Shown: positions 27,913-37,040, numbered from the stretch's first letter. The stretch is 64,000 nucleotides of DNA from Hymenobacter sp. 15J16-1T3B (GCF_020711235.1 NZ_JAJFAV010000017.1:62001-126000); one strand, 5' to 3'. The notes: generated by a model not told the origin, from the sequence alone. A program made the numbers and translations.

Positions 27913-28061
27913 GCGCACCGTCGAGGTGTCGGCACTGACGCAGATACGTATTTGGCCCTGCGACAAATACGGATTTTATACCTGTAGCCCTCAGAAATGG
28001 CAATCTAACAACAGACCATCCATTTCATAATTCAATTCATAATCAATACCTTATCTTTTCA

Positions 28062-28069
28062 GATTATAA
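28062..28069 (+). promoter_or_regulatory. Possible -7 box of the STAS-like gene
   Basis: An AT-rich stretch contains TATCTTTT about 80 bases before ATG 28144. The predicted leader includes a small GGCGGCT/AGCCGCC hairpin near 28087. Coordinates of the box are approximate. Confidence 0.3.
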
Positions 28070-28143
28070 TTCGTATCAGGCGAAACGGCGGCTGTCAGCC
28101 GCCCACGCCGCTCCTGCTTACCTGCTCTGCCCCCTTCCCACCC

Positions 28144-28470
28144 ATGGACGTTTACCACGAAATCCTGCCCGACCGCTACGTGCTGCTGCTGGCCGAAAGC
28201 GCTTCGCCCGCGGGCGGCTCGGCCGCCGATACCCTGGCGCGCTGCCTGTCGCAGGCCTGCCGCAGCGGCAAAACCAGCGTCTGGATCGACTGCAGCCGCT
28301 TGCACCACCTGCCCGCCGCCGCCCGCGACCTGCTGATGCGCTACCAGAAGCGCCTGGGCCGTCGTTCCGTGCGCTTGGTGCTCGGCCCAATGTCCGCCGC
28401 CGTGCGCCAAGCCTTTGCCGATATAGCCCCCGAGGCGCGGCCGGAAATGGCCGAGGAAGAACCCGCTTAA
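28144..28470 (+). CDS. STAS-like small protein
   Basis: 108 residues. The pattern of a beta strand (YVLLLAES), a helix (AADTLARCLSQACRSG), then SVWIDCSRLHHLPAAARDLLMRYQKRL and VRLVLGPMSAAVRQAFADI is that of STAS/anti-sigma-antagonist folds. There the conserved Asp-Cys-Ser replaces the usual D-S phosphorylation site region (IDCSRL, about 49-54). A regulatory role by protein binding is possible but not shown. It lies 74 bases upstream of the ABC exporter on the same strand. The assignment rests on secondary-structure pattern only. Confidence 0.55.
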   Translation: MDVYHEILPDRYVLLLAESASPAGGSAADTLARCLSQACRSGKTSVWIDCSRLHHLPAAARDLLMRYQKRLGRRSVRLVLGPMSAAVRQAFADIAPEARPEMAEEEPA

Positions 28471-28544
28471 GCCCAGCGGCCGCCGGAAAAACTTCTACCG
28501 GGGTGGGAGGTTGTTGGGGGACTCTCCTCCCCTACCTTCCCCTC

Positions 28545-30365
28545 ATGAAACTGCTATTCGGCTACCTGCGCCAGTATTGGGGCTTGTTGGTGCTGGCCTT
28601 GCTGCTGGCGGCCATCAACCAGATTTTCTCCCTGCTCGACCCCTACATCTTCCGGCAGATCATCGACAAGCACGTGACGCCCGCGCTCAGCAGCTCGTTG
28701 CGGCCGGGCTTGGCGGCGTTTTTGGCCGGGGGCGCGGGGCTGCTCGTGCTCAAGGCCATGGGCGCGGCCATGGTGTCGCGCATTGCCAAAAACTTCCAGG
28801 ACTACTACGTCAACGTCATCACCCAGCGCCTGGGGGCGCAGATGTACGCCGACGGGCTGAGCCACTCGCTGGACTTGCCCTACCAGGTGTTTGAGGACCA
28901 ACGCTCGGGCGAAACCCTGGGCAAGCTGCAGAAGGTGCGCGCCGACGTGGAGAAGCTCATTCAGAACTTCGTCAACGTGCTCTTCACCTCCGTGGTGGGC
29001 ATCATCTTCGTGATGTGGTACGCGGCCACGGTGTACTGGCCCATTGCGCCGGCCTACTTCCTGACCATCCCGCTGCTGGGCTTCGTCAGCTCGCTGCTGA
29101 GCAAGAAAATCAAGGTGGTGCAGAAAACCATCGTGGCCGAAACGACGGCGCTGGCCGGCTCGACCACCGAAAGCCTGCGCAACATCGAGCTGGTGAAGAG
29201 CCTGGGGCTGGCCCAGCAGGAAACCCAGCGCCTGAACGCCACCACCGACCGCATTCTGCAGCTGGAGCTGAAAAAGGTGCGCTACATCCGCTCCCTCTCG
29301 TTCGTGCAGGGCACCTTCGTCAACACCCTGCGCAGCGCCATTCTGCTGATGATGCTGTTTCTGGTGGCCCAGCACAAGATTACGCTGGGGGAATTTTTCT
29401 CGCTGTTCATCTACTCCTTCGCCATTTTCGGGCCGCTGCAGGAGCTGGGCAACATCATCAACATCTACCGCGAAACCGAGGCTTCGCTGGCCAACTTCCA
29501 GCAGATTCTCGACACGCCGCGCGACGTGAAGCCTGCCGCGCCCGCCGCCATCGGTCCGCTGCGCACCCTGGCTTTCGACGACGTGCACTTCCGCCACCTT
29601 TCGGCCAACACGCCGGCGCTGGACGGCATTTCGTTCCGCACCGAACTGGGCCAGACGGTGGCTTTCGTAGGCCCCTCGGGCTCGGGCAAGACCACGCTGG
29701 TGAAGCTGCTGGTGGGCCTGTACCCGCCGGCGCAGGGCCAGATCCTGTACAACGACGTGCCGGGGGCCCAGCTTGATCTGGACGCGCTGCGCGAGCAAAT
29801 CGGCTTTGTAACCCAGGACCCGCAGCTCTTCGCCGGCTCCATCCGCGAAAACCTGCGCTTCGTGGCGCCCCAGGCCACCGATGAGGAATGCCTGCGCGCC
29901 CTGCATGAGGCCGCCGCCGATTCGTTGCTACGCCGCGCCCCGCAGGGCCTCGATACGGTTATCGGCGAGGGCGGCGTGAAGGTGTCGGGCGGCGAAAAGC
30001 AGCGCCTGAGCATTGCCCGGGCCCTGTTGCGGCGCCCCACCCTGCTGGTATTCGACGAGGCCACCTCGGCGCTGGATTCGCTTACCGAGGAAGAAATCAG
30101 CCGCACGGTGCGCGAGCTGTCGGCCACCCGGCGCCACCTGACCATCCTCATTGCCCACCGCCTGAGCACCATCCTGCACGCCGACTGCATCTACGTGCTG
30201 GAGCGCGGCCGCATCGTGGAAGCCGGGCGGCACGAGGACCTGCTGGAGCGCAAGGGCCTGTATTACGCCATGTGGCGGCAGCAAATCGGGGAGCGGCAGC
30301 GCCCGGCGGCGCTGGGTGCGCCGGCCGTCAATGGCGCCGCGCAAAAGGCCTCGCTTCCCGCTTGA
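28545..30365 (+). CDS. ABC exporter, fused permease-ATPase
   Basis: About 606 residues. Residues 1-320 form the six-helix type I exporter domain (QIFSLLDPYIFRQIIDKHV at the start). The ATPase follows, with Walker A GPSGSGKTTLVKLL (about 375), Q-loop VTQDPQLFAGSI, signature VSGGEKQRLSIARALL (about 479), Walker B LLVFDEATSALDS and the H-loop IAHRLSTI. It works as a dimer in the inner membrane, probably exporting a lipid, peptide or drug; the substrate cannot be told. ATG 28545 is preceded by a TACCTTCC box five bases away. It is a single gene ended by a perfect bidirectional hairpin. Confidence 0.92.
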   Translation: MKLLFGYLRQYWGLLVLALLLAAINQIFSLLDPYIFRQIIDKHVTPALSSSLRPGLAAFLAGGAGLLVLKAMGAAMVSRIAKNFQDYYVNVITQRLGAQMYADGLSHSLDLPYQVFEDQRSGETLGKLQKVRADVEKLIQNFVNVLFTSVVGIIFVMWYAATVYWPIAPAYFLTIPLLGFVSSLLSKKIKVVQKTIVAETTALAGSTTESLRNIELVKSLGLAQQETQRLNATTDRILQLELKKVRYIRSLSFVQGTFVNTLRSAILLMMLFLVAQHKITLGEFFSLFIYSFAIFGPLQELGNIINIYRETEASLANFQQILDTPRDVKPAAPAAIGPLRTLAFDDVHFRHLSANTPALDGISFRTELGQTVAFVGPSGSGKTTLVKLLVGLYPPAQGQILYNDVPGAQLDLDALREQIGFVTQDPQLFAGSIRENLRFVAPQATDEECLRALHEAAADSLLRRAPQGLDTVIGEGGVKVSGGEKQRLSIARALLRRPTLLVFDEATSALDSLTEEEISRTVRELSATRRHLTILIAHRLSTILHADCIYVLERGRIVEAGRHEDLLERKGLYYAMWRQQIGERQRPAALGAPAVNGAAQKASLPA

Positions 30366-30390
30366 TTTGCCCCACGTTCTGGATTATACA

Positions 30391-30424
30391 CAAACCGCCC
30401 CGCTGCACCCAGCGGGGCGGTTTG
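30391..30424. terminator. Bidirectional terminator hairpin
   Basis: A 15-bp perfect stem (30391-30405, 30410-30424) with a four-base loop and CAAA/TTTG ends, between convergent genes. Confidence 0.8.
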
Positions 30425-30447
30425 TCTATGAGAGTTCCGCGCCCGAC

Positions 30448-32541
30448 TTAGTGCTGCACCATGATGCGGCGGCGCAGCACCGGCCCGTTGCCGGCATGCC
30501 ACTGCAGCAGGTACACGCCGTTGCGCAGCTGGCTTACCGGCACCTCGAAGGCGGCGGTGGCCGCCGCGGGGCGCAGCTCCTGCACCAAGCGGCCGGCGGC
30601 GTCCAGCAGCGTCAGTTGGCCGGCCGCGGCGTTGTCGGTCGGTGGAACTTGCACGTGCAGCACCTCGCTGGCCGGGTTGGGGTACGCCTGCAGCTCGGCC
30701 AGGGCGGCTCCGGAGCCGCTCACGCTTACCGCGTCGGAGAACTGCTCCGTGCCGTCCGTGTCGACTTGGCGCAGGCGGTAGTAGCGCGTTTGCCCGGCCG
30801 CCAGCGGCCGTGGGTCGGTGGCTTGGTAGTCGCGGCGGCCGGTGCTCTGGCCAGCGGCAGCCGTGCGGGCCACTTCCTGCCAGCTGGCCGCATCCGTGGG
30901 GCTGACGGTGGCCTGCACGGCGAAATAGGCGCTGCGCTGCTCAGTGGCCGTGGCCCAGCTCAGGCGCGTGCCGGGCAGTGCGGGCTCGTAGCGGCCGGCG
31001 AAGCTCAGCAGCTCAACGGGCAGCACCGTGGCAGGCAGCAACTGAATCAGGGCTGCACCGCAGGGGTTGGGGCTGGTCAGGCTGAAGTCGATAACGGCTT
31101 GCACCCCGGCCACGTCGCTGTCGAGGCTGAGCGTGCGCGCCTGCTGCCCGTTGCCGATGGCGTAGTGCATCACCGCGCCGGGCCGGATGATGTGGCCCAG
31201 CTGCTGGGCGTGGCCTTGCTCGTGCAGGGCCACGCTCTCGAAATCAAACTGCGAGCTGGTGGGCGCGGCGGTGGTGAAGTTCCAGCTGTAGGCCGGGCTG
31301 AAATTGTAGTCGGTTTCGGCCACCGTCCAGTACGTCACGCCGCCGGTGATGCAGCCGCTGTAGCGCGAGGTGGTCTGCCCGAGCACGTAGCTGGGCAGCT
31401 CGCCGCCGGTATCGAAGCGCACGATGTTGATTCCGTCGCTGGCTACCACGCTGCTGCTGGCCGCCGCGCCGATGCGCAGGTTCAGGCGGGTAACGGGCTG
31501 CCAGGTCGCCAGGGCCCGCTCGAACGCGGCCTTGGCGTCGGCATTGGCGGCAAACTCGCCCGCGTACTGCAGGGTGTAGCCGCCCAGGTTGTCGTCGTTG
31601 ACGAGGCGGGGCCGGGCGGGCGCGGCGCTGCCCGAGGCCACGTTGGAATAGGAATACACCACGGCCAACGCCGCCGGGCTGCTGACGGTCAGGCCGTCGG
31701 CCGTGGTGACGCGGAAGGTGCCGGAGCCAGCCCCGCCGCTGCCCGTGCGCGAGGGCACCCGAACTTGGATCTGGGTGTCGGTCCAGAGTACGTAATCGGT
31801 GCTGTTGGCCGCCACGTAGGACTGCCCGCCCTGGTCGGCGTTGGGAAATTCGACTTTGCTGGCGCTGCCCAGCGTGCCGAAGCCCGTGCCCACAATGGTA
31901 AGCACGCTACCGGTTCCCGCCGAGAGACTAGCGGGCAGAAAGCTGCCGATAATCGGCGCCGTGGTGCGGGCCGCCGTGCTGGCGGGCACTGCCAGCAGCG
32001 CGGGGTTGGCTTTGAGCGTGCGCCGGGCCTGCCCGGTGCTGCGCTCCACGGCCGGGTATAGCTCGTCTTCGATGGAACGGTAGCGGGCAAAGGGCTCGGC
32101 GGCAGTGCCGGTGGGCGCGTCGTAGCGCACAAAGCCCTGGGGACCAGCTACCAGCCGGTAGGCCTGCCGCTCGGGGCCAACGGGGTCAGGCTCCAGGAAA
32201 AACAGGCCCTGCTGCCCCACGGCCAGGGCGGCGGTGCCCGTCACTTCCTCGCGGCGCAACCCCAGCGTGCCGCCGCGCTCAGCCAGCCGCAGGCCCGAGG
32301 CTGGCAACTGACCTTGAAACACCTTGTAGACGTCGAGCTGGTGCAGCGTGAAGATGTTGCCCTGGGCATCGGCCACGGCTTGCTGCCCGCTCACGCGTGC
32401 TTCAACGACCAAGGCGGCTTTAGCCGTGCGCTGCTTCAGCGAGGCGGGCACCAGCAGGCAGGTTTCTTGGGCGCGGGCCCCCGGGGCCGTCAGGAACGTA
32501 AAGGCCCAGAACAGGGCGACCAGTAACGGACGTCTCGTCAT
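30448..32541 (-). CDS. Secreted metalloprotease-like protein with IPT domain and T9SS sorting domain
   Basis: 697 residues. A signal peptide (MTRRPLLVALFWAFTFLTAPGARAQ) is followed by an unassigned N-terminal domain, then an IPT/TIG domain (APIIGSFLPASLSAGTGSVLTIVGTGFG, about 195-290). A matrixin-like protease region has HEQGHAQQLGH near residue 438 and a downstream MHYAIG Met-turn. The zinc motif HExxHxxGxxH is altered: Gln replaces the middle Gly and a Gly precedes the last His. The last ~85 residues (AYPNPASEVLHVQV, then GVYLLQW) are a type IX secretion sorting signal, so it is exported to the surface or medium. Its substrate is unknown. Confidence 0.8.
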   Translation of the reverse strand: MTRRPLLVALFWAFTFLTAPGARAQETCLLVPASLKQRTAKAALVVEARVSGQQAVADAQGNIFTLHQLDVYKVFQGQLPASGLRLAERGGTLGLRREEVTGTAALAVGQQGLFFLEPDPVGPERQAYRLVAGPQGFVRYDAPTGTAAEPFARYRSIEDELYPAVERSTGQARRTLKANPALLAVPASTAARTTAPIIGSFLPASLSAGTGSVLTIVGTGFGTLGSASKVEFPNADQGGQSYVAANSTDYVLWTDTQIQVRVPSRTGSGGAGSGTFRVTTADGLTVSSPAALAVVYSYSNVASGSAAPARPRLVNDDNLGGYTLQYAGEFAANADAKAAFERALATWQPVTRLNLRIGAAASSSVVASDGINIVRFDTGGELPSYVLGQTTSRYSGCITGGVTYWTVAETDYNFSPAYSWNFTTAAPTSSQFDFESVALHEQGHAQQLGHIIRPGAVMHYAIGNGQQARTLSLDSDVAGVQAVIDFSLTSPNPCGAALIQLLPATVLPVELLSFAGRYEPALPGTRLSWATATEQRSAYFAVQATVSPTDAASWQEVARTAAAGQSTGRRDYQATDPRPLAAGQTRYYRLRQVDTDGTEQFSDAVSVSGSGAALAELQAYPNPASEVLHVQVPPTDNAAAGQLTLLDAAGRLVQELRPAAATAAFEVPVSQLRNGVYLLQWHAGNGPVLRRRIMVQH

Positions 32542-32763
32542 ACAATCGGCTTTGTACTTGACCGGGAAAAGCTCCTACAGCAGGGCGGTCGGGCGTTGAA
32601 CAAAACCGGGGACTATAGAATTCCAGCTTGCAATTATTCTGGGGCCGAACAAACGAAAACCGGCCCGACTTACGTTACCTTATAGCAAGCTGCCTGCCCG
32701 GCAGAGCCACTGACTTTGGCAGCATTCTTGCAAACCTCCACGCTGAAACAAAAGGATTTTTTC

Positions 32764-33639
32764 ATGAACCGCACCCGCACTTTCCGCCAGCTGCTGACCA
32801 GCCTGCTCCTCTTCGTGGGGCTGCTGACGAGCGGCGTGGCCCAAGCCGCTCAGCCGGCGCCGCAGCGTGACGTGCTGCGGGAAATCACCGATGTCGTTGG
32901 GCTGAAGCCCCGTTTCCAGCTGCGCGCCACCACCGAGGTGGAAAACGCCGCGGCCGTGGTGTACGGGGGCCAGCGCTTCCTCTTATACAACCCCAATTTC
33001 GTGGCCGCCGTGAACCGTGCCAGCCGCACCGACTGGGCCGGCGTGAGCATTTTGGCCCACGAAATGGGCCACCACCTAAACGGCCACACCCTGCAGGGTG
33101 GCGGCTCGAACCCAGCCGACGAGCTGGAAGCCGACGAGTTTTCGGGCTTCGTGCTCCGCAAGATGGGCGCCAGCCTCGCCGAAGCCCAGACGGCCCTGGC
33201 CGTGGTGTCGCAGGATTACGACTCCCCTACGCACCCGGGCCGTAGCACGCGCCTGGCCGCCATCAACCGCGGCTGGCAGCAGGCCAACGGGCAGATTGCC
33301 GCCAGCAGCCGCTCGTCGGCGCCCTCGGCTCAGCCCGTAGCCATTGCGCCGCGGCCGGTGCAAGCCCAGCCGGTGGCCCAGCCGATCAGCTTCGTGGGCA
33401 AGCTCACGTTCCGCGACAATCCCTCGCAGCCACTGTACGTGACCAAGGGCCTGAACATTGTGCGCGTGGATCAGGACGACCGCACCGCCGCCGTGGTGGG
33501 CCGCCTGACCCGCTCCAGCAGCGCCGATTTTCCCTTCGTGCTCATCGACGGGCAGCAGCGCCGGCTGTACATCAGCGCCCAGGGCGGCATTTTCAACCCG
33601 CAAGGCCAGCAAATCGGCCGCCTGACCGATCCGTCGTAA
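32764..33639 (+). CDS. Secreted M48-like zinc metalloprotease
   Basis: 291 residues from ATG 32764 (MNRTRTFRQLLTSLLLFVGLLTSGVAQA, signal peptide). The zinc motif HEMGHHLNGH lies at about residues 99-108, and the third ligand is probably in the Glu-rich ELEADEFSGFVLRKMGAS (about 120-140), the arrangement of M48-type peptidases. A Ser/Pro/Gln linker leads to a ~80-residue beta-rich C-terminal domain (FVGKLTFRDN, then LIDGQQRRLYISAQGGIFN). Divergent from the T9SS protease across a 222-base gap in which I see no gene. Followed by an intrinsic terminator. Confidence 0.82.
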   Translation: MNRTRTFRQLLTSLLLFVGLLTSGVAQAAQPAPQRDVLREITDVVGLKPRFQLRATTEVENAAAVVYGGQRFLLYNPNFVAAVNRASRTDWAGVSILAHEMGHHLNGHTLQGGGSNPADELEADEFSGFVLRKMGASLAEAQTALAVVSQDYDSPTHPGRSTRLAAINRGWQQANGQIAASSRSSAPSAQPVAIAPRPVQAQPVAQPISFVGKLTFRDNPSQPLYVTKGLNIVRVDQDDRTAAVVGRLTRSSSADFPFVLIDGQQRRLYISAQGGIFNPQGQQIGRLTDPS

Positions 33640-33664
33640 GCCTCGCTTCGTCCCTTCTCTCCTG

Positions 33665-33702
33665 ATGCCCGCGACCAGCCTTGGCCGCGGGCATTTTCTT
33701 TT
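33665..33702 (+). terminator. Intrinsic terminator
   Basis: ATGCCCGCG (33665-33673) pairs with CGCGGGCAT (33686-33694), followed by TTTTCTTTT. Confidence 0.8.
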
Positions 33703-33773
33703 GTGGCCGGCTCCGCGGGTGGTGCGTTGGTTTACCGGCTGCGGCGCTTATTTGCCGCTTCATCTCCCCGCTT

Positions 33774-34676
33774 ATGCCGACTTCCTACCCTTTTCTGCTC
33801 GTTGACGCTTTCACCACCCGCCCGCTGGGCGGCAACCCCTGCGCCGTGGTGCTCGACGCCGACGACCTCTCGCCCGAGCAGATGCAGCGCCTCGCCCGCG
33901 AGTTCAACCAATCCGAAACCGCCTTTGTGCGCCGGGCCAGCCAGGGCGGCGCCGTGGCCGTGCGCTACTTCACCCCCGCCGAAGAAATTCCGCTGGCCGG
34001 CCACCCCACCATTGCCACTGCCGTGGCCTTGGTGCACGCCGGGCGCGTGTCGGTGGCCGCGGGCCCGCAAGAGCTGCAGTTTGAGCTGCGCGACGGCCCC
34101 ATCCGCGTGGGCATTGCGCCGGGCTCGGCGGCGGAGCCCCTGCAAGTCACCATGACGCAGCGCCCGCCCGTGTTCGGCGCCGTGCACGACGCGGCCGCGG
34201 TCCTGCCCTTGTTCGGCCTCACGCCCGCCGACGTGCTGCCCGGCGCCCCCGTGCAAACGGTGAGCACCGGCACGCCCCAGCTCATGATTTTGCTGCGCGA
34301 CCACGCCGCCCTGCGCCGCGCCCGCACGCCCGAAGCCGGGGCCTACGCGGCCTACCGCCAAGGCAGCGACTTTTTCAGCCCGCACCTGTTTTGTCTCGGC
34401 GGGGCTACGCCGGCGGGCAGCACCTTTGCCCGTCATTTTGGCACCCCGCCCGACATCTTGGAAGACCCGGTGACGGGCTCGGCCACGGGAGCCATGGCGG
34501 CCTATCTGCACCGGCATGGCTACCTCACCGCTTCGGCATTTGTGGCCGAGCAGGGCCACTGGCTGGGCCGCCCGGGCACCGTGCACGTGCGCCTCGACGC
34601 CGCGGACGGCATCATTCGCAGCGTGCAGATTGCCGGTACGGGCGTGGTGCTGGTTGAGGGCCGGCTGACGCTGTAG
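33774..34676 (+). CDS. PhzF-family isomerase
   Basis: About 300 residues with the two-lobed PhzF fold: LLVDAFTTRPLGGNPCAVVLDAD at the N-terminus, FNQSETAFV with the candidate catalytic Glu near residue 47, YFTPAEEIPLAGHPTIATA (about 65-83) and ILEDPVTGSATGAMAAYL in the second lobe. These are the hallmarks of the diaminopimelate-epimerase-like PhzF/YddE group. Only some members act in phenazine synthesis, and none of the other phenazine genes is here, so the substrate is unknown. ATG 33774 fits the family start. A single gene. Confidence 0.88.
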   Translation: MPTSYPFLLVDAFTTRPLGGNPCAVVLDADDLSPEQMQRLAREFNQSETAFVRRASQGGAVAVRYFTPAEEIPLAGHPTIATAVALVHAGRVSVAAGPQELQFELRDGPIRVGIAPGSAAEPLQVTMTQRPPVFGAVHDAAAVLPLFGLTPADVLPGAPVQTVSTGTPQLMILLRDHAALRRARTPEAGAYAAYRQGSDFFSPHLFCLGGATPAGSTFARHFGTPPDILEDPVTGSATGAMAAYLHRHGYLTASAFVAEQGHWLGRPGTVHVRLDAADGIIRSVQIAGTGVVLVEGRLTL

Positions 34677-34810
34677 CTTGGGGCGGCGGTGGAACGTTTG
34701 CCCGGCAACCGGGTTTAAGCTGGACGGTTGACTTTCTCGTAGATACCGGCACGGCCGCGCGCCACCGGGTTTGTCGCCGCTTCCTTTATTACCCGTTACT
34801 ACCCTACCCC

Positions 34811-35626
34811 ATGCCCGAATTACCCGAAGTCGAAACCTACCGCCGCTTCCTCGACGAGTTGTTGCTCCACCAGACCATCGTGCAGGTGCACGTGCTCGAC
34901 GCGCACGTACTGGCTGTGCCCGAGGCGACGCTGCGGCAGGCCGTGCAGGGCGCCACCGTTACGGGCACCCGGCGCCTGGGCAAAAACTTATTCCTCGAAC
35001 TCTCCACCGGGCAGGTACTGGCCCTGCACTTCGGCATGACCGGCGACGTGGGCGCCTACCGCGACGAGCATGACCGGGCCCGCTTTACCCGCGTGGCCTT
35101 CGAATTGGCCGACGGCCTGCGCGTGGCTTTTATCGACCCGCGCAAGTTCGGCCGCCTGCGGCTGGCTTCCAGCGTGACGGAGTATCGGCGGACCAAAAAG
35201 CTGGGCCCGGATGCCCTGGACCTGACGCTGGCGGAGTTGCAGGAATCTTTGCGCGGGCGTAAGACCCTCATCAAGCCCCTGCTGCTCGACCAGCGCCTGG
35301 CCGCCGGTCTGGGCAACTGGATTGTCGACGAGGTGCTGTTTCAGGCCCAGGTGCACCCCAAGCGGGTGGCTGGCTCGCTCACGCCCCCGGAGGTAGCGCG
35401 GCTGCACGCCGCTATCGGACTGGTGCTGCGCACGGCCATCGACGCGGAAGCCAGCTACCGGCGGTTTCCCACTTCGTTTCTGATTCACGCGCGCGAGTGG
35501 GATGCTTACCCAGTGGCGGGTTCGGACGCCTTTAAGGTTTGCCCCGTGGATCAAGAGGTAATAGTAAAAAAGTATGTCGGCGGGCGGGCTACTTATTACT
35601 GTCCGATTTGCCAAAAAGAACAATAG
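34811..35626 (+). CDS. mutM: DNA-formamidopyrimidine glycosylase (Fpg/MutM or Nei-type)
   Basis: A base-excision-repair enzyme of 271 residues. The N-terminus MPELPEVETYRRFL supplies the catalytic Pro and the conserved Glu. The central segment has KTLIKPLLLDQRLAAGLGNWIVDEVLFQAQVHPKR (helix-two-turn-helix, about 153-187). The C-terminal zinc finger reads VCPVDQEVIVKKYVGG...YYCPICQ, in which the second of the usual four Cys is Asp (CPVD in place of CxxC). The finger may still bind metal or be partly degenerate. Ends in a plus-strand intrinsic terminator. Confidence 0.9.
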   Translation: MPELPEVETYRRFLDELLLHQTIVQVHVLDAHVLAVPEATLRQAVQGATVTGTRRLGKNLFLELSTGQVLALHFGMTGDVGAYRDEHDRARFTRVAFELADGLRVAFIDPRKFGRLRLASSVTEYRRTKKLGPDALDLTLAELQESLRGRKTLIKPLLLDQRLAAGLGNWIVDEVLFQAQVHPKRVAGSLTPPEVARLHAAIGLVLRTAIDAEASYRRFPTSFLIHAREWDAYPVAGSDAFKVCPVDQEVIVKKYVGGRATYYCPICQKEQ

Positions 35627-35654
35627 CGCTTATCTTTCCTAATTGCGCTTAACC

Positions 35655-35695
35655 AAAAGCCGCTCTGCGTATTACGCAAGCGGCTTTTGTATTTT
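35655..35695 (+). terminator. Intrinsic terminator of mutM
   Basis: AAAAGCCGCT (35655-35664) pairs with AGCGGCTTTT (35679-35688), followed by GTATTTT. The rest of the gap up to 35929 is AT-rich and shows no gene. Confidence 0.8.
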
Positions 35696-35929
35696 ATCTA
35701 CATTCAAAAGTACAAATATAAATTGCATTGAACTTTCCAGATATAATGTTTGAATTATTGACTTTTTCCGCGAAAACCCGAACTATAGTACCTAGCTTAG
35801 CATTGTGACGACAACGCAGGGCCAGCCACCTTGGCTTCAGGCGTGAAGTTGGAATTGTGTACTGAAAGGCAAAAACGCCGACCGAGCCGAGGAGCTCGAT
35901 CTTCTTCACCAAACCATTTACCCGTTTTC

Positions 35930-36433
35930 ATGAAGAAACTGCCCGTTTACCTGAGCCTGGCGCTGACCCTTGCTGGTTTGGCATCGTGTGAGAAAGAAAT
36001 TGAGGAGGTAGCACAGCCCTCGGCCCAAGCGGCCGATGCGCAGGCCCAGCAAACGCCGCAACAGCTGCTGACCAGCAGCCAGTGGCACCTGACCGACCTG
36101 AAGACCACCAGCAAACCCGCCGGCGCCACCGACGCCGTTACGGTGAGCATTTTCGGTCAGCTCAAACCCACCATGCGCGACAACCTAACCCAGTTTGCGG
36201 CCGATGGCCGGTACATCCTGGATGAAGGCGCCACCAAGCTCAACCCCGCCATGGCCCAGCAAAAGGCCGGCTCCTACAAGCTCAGCGACGACGCCAAGAC
36301 GCTGACCGTAACCCTGCCCGATTTAGAGCGCGTGTACTCGGTGGAGGAAATTTCCGCTACCCAGCTGCGCCTGAAGCTCACCACTGGCCCCGCCGACAAC
36401 GCGGTGAGCTACGAAAGCACGTTCGCGCACTAA
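35930..36433 (+). CDS. Lipoprotein of unknown function (lipocalin-like fold possible)
   Basis: 167 residues. The start MKKLPVYLSLALTLAGLASC is a lipoprotein signal with the lipobox LASC at Cys20. A Gln/Ala linker is followed by a compact domain beginning LLTSSQWHLTDLKTTSK, with FAADGRYILDEGATKLN, GSYKLSDDAKTLTVTLPD and YSVEEISATQLRLKLT. This arrangement of strands is common among lipocalin-like domain lipoproteins of Bacteroidota. It is anchored to a membrane, presumably the outer one. The upstream 300 bases are AT-rich with no clear -7 box. ATG 35930 is chosen because the lipobox is then at the expected place. Confidence 0.75.
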   Translation: MKKLPVYLSLALTLAGLASCEKEIEEVAQPSAQAADAQAQQTPQQLLTSSQWHLTDLKTTSKPAGATDAVTVSIFGQLKPTMRDNLTQFAADGRYILDEGATKLNPAMAQQKAGSYKLSDDAKTLTVTLPDLERVYSVEEISATQLRLKLTTGPADNAVSYESTFAH

Positions 36434-36455
36434 GCGCCTTACTGGTTTCCCAAGT

Positions 36456-36511
36456 CCCGCTGGCTCCACCCAGCGGGTGCGCCCGGCCGCTTTGGTGGTC
36501 GGGCGTTTTTT
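36456..36511 (+). terminator. Double hairpin terminator
   Basis: CCCGCTGG/CCAGCGGG (36456-36463, 36470-36477) is followed by CGCCCGGCC/GGTCGGGCG (36480-36488, 36497-36505) and a T-run. It ends the lipoprotein gene. Confidence 0.75.
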
Positions 36512-36540
36512 ATTGCCCGGCTGCTGGCGCTGCCGCGGGC

Positions 36541-37010
36541 TCAGAACACCCAGACGGCCGCCACCCTACAGAAGCCCGGCGCGATGAGTAGCACCAGCAG
36601 CGCACACAGCCAGTAGCCGGCCGCGGTGTTTTCAAACTTGCCCAAGCTGTAGACGAGGCCGAACAACGCGTTGGCCAAGGCCTGTACCCCGATCTGAAAG
36701 CCGAAAAAAGCGGGGCTGCCCCACCGCTCCACTTGGCCAGGCCGCCGAACAGCGCGGCGCCGGCCCCAGCAGTTTCAGCAGGTTGTTGCGCACGACGCGG
36801 CGGTTGTTATCGGCAAGCCCGGCGGATTAGCGTATATGCCCCAGCTTCAGGTGGGTGGCGCAGTTGCCGAAGCCGACGTGGGACGTGAGCAGGCCGCTGG
36901 GCGCAACGCTTAGGCCCAAGCAAAGACGGCCCGTCACGAGCAGCACCAAAAACGCCAGGCCGAAGAGGATGAAGAGGATAGCCGCGCCAGGTATAAGGAC
37001 GTTCGGGCAT
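36541..37010 (-). pseudogene. Decayed multi-pass membrane protein gene
   Basis: Pieces of one membrane protein are spread over different minus-strand frames. A possible start at ATG 37010 (MPERPYTWRGY) is followed, one frame away, by ILFILFGLAFLVLLVTGRLC and SHVGFGNCATHLKLGHIR. A TAA stop at 36828-36830 follows, then NNRRVVRNNLLKLLG in the same frame, GAALFGGLAKW in another, and finally FGFQIGVQALANALFGLVYS plus a last helix in a third frame ending at 36541. At least two frameshifts and one stop are needed. A bad assembly is possible, but several independent lesions favour true decay. Function unknown; it is the last unit after the YcxB-like gene. Confidence 0.5.
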
Positions 37011-37040
37011 GGCGGCAGGTAACGGGTATCCGGCCAGCGG

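Noticed and set aside
27719-28030. 103-codon plus-strand frame in the tRNA-STAS gap
   Set aside because: It spans the palindromic RNA element, has unlikely composition and no homology.
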